DNA of 64,000 bases, taken from Ilex aquifolium. Taxonomy: Eukaryota; Streptophyta; Magnoliopsida; Aquifoliales; Aquifoliaceae. How positions within the stretch are numbered: the stretch's first letter is position 1; each line of letters begins with the position of its first letter. The DNA lies in the NCBI GenBank assembly GCA_951799425.1, contig OX637393.1, positions 25,066,744 through 25,130,743 of the forward strand. Direction: 5' to 3'. The notes under the pieces are model-generated. The model made no database searches. It was not told the origin of the DNA and worked only from the letters and a program-made list of their open reading frames with translations. Positions 23,501 through 32,500 of the stretch are shown piece after piece. The translations under genes and the position numbers were made by a program.

Positions 23501-26500
23501 CTCAAATTTTTGAAAAAAAAATTAAAAATGTAAACAACATTATTGATGCATCACATGTTCAAAATACATCCCTTAACAATTAAACTTAGTGAAAATAAGA
23601 TATAAAGATGCTACCGAAAACATTTATCGTCATCCGTGTTCAATGTGAACATTTAAGAACATACCCATTTAAAAATTAAGAAGTACAAATTATTAAAAAA
23701 ATTATAGAATTTGGAATTTCACTTAATTGAAAATTTTATAGAAGTAGGAATCATTATTTAATTTTTATTTTCATTTATTAGTTAATTTTAAATTGTCTTA
23801 AGTTAAAAAATACAAGAGAGGTAAGTATTAATGCATAAATTATGCATTTTTATGCACCCAAAAATAATAAAAGTAATAAAAAAAACTTATGATAAAAATA
23901 AAAACTCTAGAGAGAGACCAAGTTTTGACAAAAAAAAAGAGACATCAAAAAAAAAAGATGAAAGATGAAAGAAGAAAAAAGATTAAGACTCTAGAAACCA
24001 AAAAATACTGGGCAATCAAAATTATAAGTTATTATAACTAATACCGATAAAGGATACCACTTACCGACATAAACATCAAGGTATACCTTCCCTCTATTCT
24101 CCACACAAAATGTACGAGAGAGAGAGGCGATCGAAGCTCCAGTACCAAGCATGACCGATTGTCACGAGATGAAGACTAGGAGGATAACTGAAGAAGAAAA
24201 AGAAGAAGAAGATGAAGAAGAAGAAGAGGAGGAAGAAGAAAAGGGAGACAGAAGCTCACTTGCAATCGCAAGGTTTATTTTACCAAGTTTGCTTCCAATC
24301 TCTTCTTCTTACAGAATATCTTCTGGATAATGTGTGGGAGACAAAAAAATTGCTCCTATTTTTCTTTGCATGTGGGTTTCTCACAGATTTGTTTATCTTT
24401 GATCTGGGTGTTGGCTTCATCTATTTTTGCCTTGTCCTTCTACTGATTTGGCCAATGATTTTGCGATTTCTTCACAACTCGGGTTACAAGTTGCTCTGAG
24501 TCGACCGAGTTAAGTCCGAGTTGTATCCGAGTCAAGGCCGATTCGAGTGAGACTCGGGTATTTGGTGTAAGGTGTATCAGTATCGTTTCGATAAGGCAGA
24601 GTCAGATACGACTCGGACGATACTTTGAACCCTTTCTTTACTTTCATTAGCATTTTGCAGCCAAAATTATGAAAAGAAAAATATAGATATGGTGACTATG
24701 GATCCCACTATATCACAATGCATTGGTTAGTATCAAATCATATTCTTGTGTAGTAGGTATTGTATGAGGGTGTGAGCAATGTTAAGACTAATGTTTCTAC
24801 GGCCATACTGGGATCAATTACTCCTTTGAGAGAGTTTATCTGACTACCACAGCAACAACTCAAGGATAAAAAACAAAATGATAAGGCCAAATTTTAAGGT
24901 AGTAGCATAGCCCACGAATAAAGTGAGAAGTTGCAAATGGTAAACCTTTACTCCTTTGAGAGGGTTTATCTGACTACCACAGCAACAACTCAAGGATAAA
25001 AAACAAAATGATAAGGCCAAATTTTAAGGTAGTAGCATAGCCCACGAATAAAGTGAGAAGTTGCAAATGGTAAACCTTTGCTCTATGTAGACAGCCTTAG
25101 GCATTCAAGGGACTCAAATCACTACCCTTTATTTATCATGTAAGCTAAGTTCATTATGTTACAAATAAATTTAATACAGGAGAAGAAGAAGAAGAAGAAA
25201 TCAAAAAATAGAAAAAGGAGAAGAAAAAAGAAGGGGTGGAAGAGATTTATCTTGTCCTCGCATGGAATCGGTCGGGAACACCGGGAGGAGAAACACTTCT
25301 ATTACTATCACTCTCTACGATGAAATAGTAGTCATTACAACCATATTTATATGCTAAGTCCCCTACCAAAACAAAAACTACTCTCTAATCATGAGTGCAG
25401 TTTTTATCATGGTGTCGGATCCTAAGTTTTTACGGATTCCTTCTTTATTATCGGGGTAAACCCCAAAGCCATTATGTCTCAAAACCAAGGTCATAGAGAA
25501 ACTCTTTTTTATTCCTTTGTCTCGAACTTCGTGAAGAACTCTATTCTATCTCTCCCTCGTTACGAACAAAAAGTGGGGCTGCGCCCCAGTTGTACACTCC
25601 ATTCGTTCTACAAACCCTTGTTGATTCTGAACTTCGTTCGCAAAGGAACAGGACTTTTGACGGGGCCAGCCCTTTTTTATGCGCCGCTTTACCCTGAAAG
25701 GAAAATAAGCTTTGTTCCTCTAGGAGCTCCCGTGGTTAGCGATAAGGAAAAAGGACTCATCCATTATTGCATCTGGCACGAGAGGATAAAGAGAGCTTCG
25801 TCTATCAATGAACAGCGGATTGACGAAGCTCTTAGCATTGCTTTGTTTTTCTCTCTTTTCCTATTAGCGAGTTCCGACCCTTTTGTTCGAAATTTCTTCG
25901 TTCGCTATTAAAATTCTAAAAGAGTTTCATAATCAAACTCTCAAATTACTGTCATACTAAACTCTATGATAGTTTCCTAATCAAACTTAACTCTGACCAA
26001 CACTCATAATCAAACAATAATGTCTAACTCAAGTTTATCCAATTCCTTTCAATCTCTATCAAAATTAGATACATGTACAGTAATATGCTTTTCTTCATGA
26101 AGCAATATAATGCGTCCCATGTTTCATTTTGCCACCAACTGCTATGATGTCATACCTATGCTTCTATATGACTCAGATGATTCACAACTTTCTCTGTGGT
26201 CACCCAAGCGCATCACAAAGGAAGAGACATGCTAAAGGATCAAGTGTGTTCGCAATATACCACATATAGGTGTTTCTTTGTCAAAAGAGGGAGGGGAGGG
26301 GGGAGGAAGGGATTCATCATCCTAACAAAAATTATGTCCCAAGTGCATATCATATACACTATTAAATCCAACTAAAACACACAAAGTTGTACCTGAATTA
26401 GTAAACCATCAGTTTAGTAAAATATATTTTAGCCCCAAGGCACGCAAGTACCCAACTCATTTGGCAGGAGTGAATTGTCCTCTAATAAGATGGCCAAGAA

Positions 26501-29500
26501 TTTTTGGGAACATTGTCCTATTGATCTTTGTAGTCAAAGTTATTAATGATTGGATGACCATATGGGTGGGTATTCTACAAACAATAAGTTGCTATTTCCG
26601 AAAAGAATGGAGTCAAAAAAACAACTATTAAACTTATGGATCTATATTTTGTAGAAGACTGAAGATTAATGAAGACAATAACTCAATTACGACTTGAGAT
26701 GAGCTAAAAACATGATGACGACATAAGAAAATTCTACTCATTTATAAATTAACACTACCATGCGGTTCAAAGATGTGGTCAAAAGGAGACTTACGCTTTA
26801 TGCCGCAACTCGAACCAAAGTTCCTCATCAGAAAGAGGTGGAGATTTGCCAATCTCTACCTCAAGCCGAAACCTTGCTTTTTCAATTTTTAATTCCTTAA
26901 CCATTTCAAGTTTTTGGTGTCTTCTCACATCAAGCATTTGTGCCGCAAGTGGTACAGTCTTCACATATCTGTTCAAGCCATCGAGGTCGGTCAGTTGATC
27001 CAATTTTCAAACATAAAATGCCAAGCCCACTTATAATCATTAGCCAAACAAACTAACTCCTCAAAGGCAAGTAATTATTAAAGACGAAATTACAGATCTT
27101 TGTCTCCCTTGCTTTTGTAGATCTTTTTTAGACAAGCTATCTGTTCAAGTTTGCAAAGAATGAGAAGTTCATTGAGACGAAAAGTGAAATATTTGGTATT
27201 GACGAGTGTTTCACAGTACAACTAATATACAATGTTGATAGTTCCCTTTGAAAAAAATTCTATCAGATCATCTGTTTCTGAAAAAAATATATACAAATAA
27301 TTGCAACAACAGAAAGATGGACAAAGTAAAAGGAGACATCACAGGGAAAAAGGAAATAAATATGAGTACAAACCATCTCCAGAAAAATACTACTAAAACA
27401 GAGATCATTAATTAAAGCATATGAAAACACACAAAAGCATCAAATATCTTTATTAAACAGGCAGAAGTAAAACAATTATGGAGAGAGAAAGAAAGAGACC
27501 CTAAAGATCTTTCAAATAATCATTCTATTTTTCAATTTCCATGAGATTCTCATTTTCCAGACATAGGCCCATCCATAAGCTTTCAAAAATTCATGCATAT
27601 GATCCAAAACCATTCTATCCAACATAGTGATCCCTATGAGTCAAATTTCATTCTAAAAAACATTTAAACTTCCCAAAATCAGAATGTACAGAAATTTTTT
27701 GCAACAATCTCCCTATATCATTTTTTTTTAATCAGTAAAATCTCCTTATATCACTCTTCTACAACAATAACGAATTGTCATTCCTAATGTTCTTTTTTGG
27801 TGCATGTGAAATACGGGCTTAACTAAGAATACAAACTTAGATGCATATTCCACCAGATATCTAGAACTAAATTTCACCGACTTAAATAAAAAGAAAAAGA
27901 AGTCCAATAACTTTCTGATACAGATCTAAAACTGATAATTAAATATGTCAGTGTCACAACCAGAACATCAAGAGGGACTAGTAAAAGAGGGAGTGTCACA
28001 ACCGGTATAAGTCCTCACGGAAAAAAAAGATGAATTAAAGAAATAAAAACCACCATAACTACAGGGTTGTTTGGTAACGTTTTTGTTTTCGCGTTTTCAA
28101 AAAAATCAAAAATAGAGATAATTTTTGTTTTGTTTTGTGGTAAATACTAAAAAAATAAAATATGTTTCGGAGTCATTTGTGTTTACCAAATTATGAAAAT
28201 AAAAACAAAAACATGTTTGGTAACTACTTTAAATTATGTTCCAATTACATAAAAAAAATTGGTTTATCTAATCCTATTTTTTCTCCTCTTCTCTGCTTTT
28301 AGATTGAGATTTCTGAAGTGGGTTTTGTGAGAAAAAGTTGTGGGAGAGATTTATGCCGACTGGGTCTGAACTGAGTTTGATTGGGGTTCCATTGAAGCTC
28401 TGGTTCTATTCAAGCCACCAAAACTAGAGCAAAATCAAATAGCAAAGAACCAAAACCAGAAGTCGCCACCTCCTCCTCCTCCTACTGATTTTCAACCTTC
28501 TTCTCCAAATGAAAATATTGATTTCATTCAAGGATAAAGCCTCAACACACACACACACAGACCCAACACACAGACTCACCCCCCGACCCAGAAATCAACA
28601 CCCATACACACACACACTGAGACCCATAAATCAACACCCACACACAGAGATCTAACTCAAGAGAGAGGCAGCGATGGAAAGAGATCTGATGATCGTTCTA
28701 CATAGGGGGGACAGAGAGGCAGCGATGGAGAGAGGCAGTGAGGGTTCGTCTGAGGGCTTCCTTCGTCTAACACGAGAGAAAGAGAGGGACGATGTGGGAC
28801 CGAGCGAAAAAAAGACCAAAAGCCCCAATATTTATACTTCCATCAAAAATAAGGATCTTTTGTTGCTAATAGGGATCGAAGTGGAGACCTCATTAATGAG
28901 TTGGGCCAGCCACGTGCGTGTTTCATGTTTTGGGTTGTTTCCTGAAACATGATTTTTTTGTTCCCATTTTTTTATCTTGTTTTCAAGACAACTTAGATGA
29001 AACAAAAAACATAAACAAATATCAAACACGTTTTTGTTTTCTTTTTAGGAAAAACAAAAAACAAAAACACCAAACAAAAAATCAAACAAACACACCCTAA
29101 ATATCAAGTCCCAGATACCCAAAGTAGAATCACGCACTGAAGGTCTGGAACTAATTTTTGCAAGGAACAGCATCATTGATCAAACATACTTCATTGATAA
29201 CAAATCATCAAAATGGAGCAAAACATTTATGCAGAAAAAGGTTATATAAGCCATCATTTTGCCAATACATAAACTTTTCCATCTTAGGAGAAGTCTCCAG
29301 AGGGCCACTGGTTTAGTTGTCAAAATTAGGCCCACTAACCTTAAGGTTATGGGTTCAAACAAGAGGGCAGCCACTTTGTGGCTTGTGTAAATAATGCCAA
29401 TTAGGTACCCCTCCCAAACCCTTGTTATTGTGGACTAAACAAGGTGTTATTTAGGAGTAATCTAGATATACTTTGTTTTGGCTGTGCCCTCCTTCAGTAA

Positions 29501-32500
29501 CAAAAGCAATGGTAATAAGCTTAAATTTAAAGCAGATATCAAGATCCTAAATAATTGTGGGAAAAACATATGTATTAAATCCCCCATCTTCATCAACAGG
29601 AATCTACACAATGGTTCAAGGAAATTATCTGGTCCAATACAGAAAAAGTCATAGTTAAAAATATCAGGGATGTAAGAATTTGGTCTCTCAATTTATGAAC
29701 CACAGAAAGAACAACAACAACGTATTTTGAACCTAATCTTGCTCTTGGTGTCACAAAAACAAACTGAAGACATTACCTAGCCAGTTCAGTATAATAACTA
29801 TTCTAGTTGAGCATTTGTTCTCTTAAAAAATATGTATTTCTCACCATCATCAACCCTATCCTCTTTTTTCAAAAGAAACATACTATTATTAGTACAGATA
29901 ATAAAGTAGCACATAATCCGAAAAGAAAGGTGCAAAAGTCATCCAACGCATTATCAAACCATATCCAAACAGCACATATCACACATTAAGACACATATGG
30001 ATGAACTTTATAAGCCCAACAAAGACGTCCAACTCCTATAATGTCAAAAAAAGGAACATTTTCGAAATCGGTGGTAACCGAGGCCCAAAAAGATGCTCAA
30101 AAGTAGATCCCGCTCCCATCCCATTTTGACCATCTCAAGGTTCTCGTAGGGCCTCTAAATAGAACTAAATATCTCTGCTGGTGGAATCATTCTCTTACTC
30201 CATATGTCTAAACATCTAGCCATACTTTTTTTCTCATCTTATCATCTATTGCTAGAAATTGGCCCCATACTTCCAATACTACTGCTAAACAACTATTTAC
30301 TCCAAAAGTTTAAACTGTTGGATATGGTGAAATTTAAGTGCTTATATTTCAACACACGCCCTCACGTGCAGACTAATATTTGGGCCGAAAATCTTTTTTT
30401 AATAATTAGGATAGCGGCGAAATTCGCACAAAGGACTATACCATATTAAACAACTATCTACTCCAATTCCAAAAGCTTAAACTGTTGGAGATGGTGTAAC
30501 TTAAATATTTATACTTTAACAACTACAAGGTAGTCTTAAGGTATTGGCATATGGGAAAAATATAAAGGTCAAATGTAGTGACAAAATAATTAAAAACTTG
30601 TAATTAATGCACACTAACATTCTTCAATATGCCTAATAATTACATATCCAAGTGAAACAAAGGGATTTGTCCTGTTATCAACCCTACATGGCAAACTTCA
30701 AAATTTTTGGCTGAACATCCAATTTGGTAGATGCTTATGAAAATGTGGAATTGTAATGGAACTTTATATTGGAGGGCAAAGAAGACCAGGAGGCTGCTTT
30801 AGATCAACACTCAATAAGAGATCTCTAATGAGTGGTCCAACTCATTGGTGCAAGAGGCAGCAAAGTAACCCTACTAATTCCGTCCTTTTTTTTAAGCTTA
30901 ATGTTTTTATATGGTTTTTCAAAAAAAAAAAAGATAAAAACTCTTCAGTTAATATTTTTCGATAGCACTATAATTGTTGCTTTAAGTCCAACAGATAGTA
31001 TTCTTCTCTATTCGCCAGTGTCTGAGTATGTAATAGAGTGCTTTATTTCAATTGTCTTCTTCACCCGAAAAAAAAAGGAAAGATATTAACAAATCTATTG
31101 TTGCACCAAAAATCAAGACAAGTACTCTCATTCTGCGCAAGAAATTTAGCAAATAAGCGAAAAAGATACCAGCATTGTGCATTAATGGTTACCTGTCAAG
31201 AAAAGGCATAAGAATATAGTCATGAACCAAAAAGTCCAAGGCACATGGTACAACTATCAAGACTGCCAAAAATTTAGCCTGCAACATGAAGGATGAAAAA
31301 GGCTGAATTACTGATGCATATCAAACGCGTGTAAATAAAAAGTACATGATTGAGAATACTAAAAAACTAGAATAACAGATTAGCTCTCAGGGTATTCAGA
31401 TAATCAAATTCAACACATGTAGTGTAATATGTCATAACATTTTAAACTCCGGTTAAGTCCAACATCATGATAACGTTAATTATTAGTTATTTAAAAATTT
31501 ACAATTGCAATATTAAACTTCAAAGTTTGATCATTTGAGCTCACAAGGAACACAGGTCAAGGAATGTGGAGGGGACAAGCTAGAAAGCCACCTGGTGGAG
31601 TAGGGTACACTTTCACCTCCACAAGGAGGGAGATAAGGCATTGACATATGCTGAGGACAATATTAGCTTTTACACAAATAGAAGCGGATAGGACGAATGA
31701 GAGTGCAAGATATGCGTAAGGCCTCTACTATAACTATAGGATAGCCCTCTTTGGAGAATTAATGCGTTTATTCAAGTGATGATCCAAATACGACAAAATT
31801 TTCTCTTTTGCCGATTTCTATCCCGGTGAGCCTGAACTAAAGCGCTTATTTTTTGTTGAGTAATAGTTTGAGTAAGTCTTGAATGAAACCCCCGAAAGCT
31901 TGACGGCTTGACGCAAATAAATGAGTTTTTGTTCTACATCTCAGTTGAAATCAAAAACAATTAAGTATTAGAGAGGACGAGAAGAAAAAAAAATTAATGT
32001 AATGAGATTGGTGGATAGGATGTGTACATCCTATCACCTGTTTATATGTTTGGTATTGATAATAGGAAAGAATACATATTAGTAAAGTAGACAAGAGGAA
32101 ACTCTGGAAACTTCCAAATAGGAAAATCTAATAACTCTAACACTCCTCCTCAAGTTGTAGCATAGAGATCGAAAATACCCCGCTTGGAACAACGACTACG
32201 AAAGGTTAATTGCGCCAAGGGTTTGGTAAGAATATCATCAAGTTGATCACCAAACTTGCCATAAGGAGTGGCAATCTCTTTTTGCATTAAGAGATCGCGA
32301 ATAAAATGGCAATCAACTTCAATGTGCTTGGTATGCTCATGAAACATGGGAATATCGTGCTATGGTATCTACCCCAGCTGAGATAGTCTAGTTACGATGG
32401 CTACTTGTTGAACTTGACATTTTCATATCTTCTCCTACTCCTATGTACTGCGACAACACCAGTGCTATTCAAATTGCTCAAAATTCAATCCTCCATAAGC

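Larger units (their letters stand above)
2570..26794 (-). other. Intron 3 of the DLDG1-like gene, 24.2 kb, filled with nested elements
   Basis: The donor is GTAAGT after exon 3 and the acceptor is TTTACAG before exon 4; the phases agree. The intron holds at least four LTR retrotransposons, three TIR elements, a mitochondrial insertion and several duplications. The main gypsy relic (3499-11540) runs in the same direction as the gene, while the copia element nested in it runs opposite. Confidence 0.8.

Noticed and set aside
24212..24499. 95-codon ORF with a basic start and hydrophobic middle
   Set aside because: The start lies in a GAA-rich simple repeat inside a TIR element, and no conserved motif is present.
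25474..25911. 145-codon ORF as an expressed gene
   Set aside because: It is an internal piece of mitochondrial ccmFN with frame changes, no presequence and abrupt ends; it is better explained as a nuclear copy of organelle DNA.
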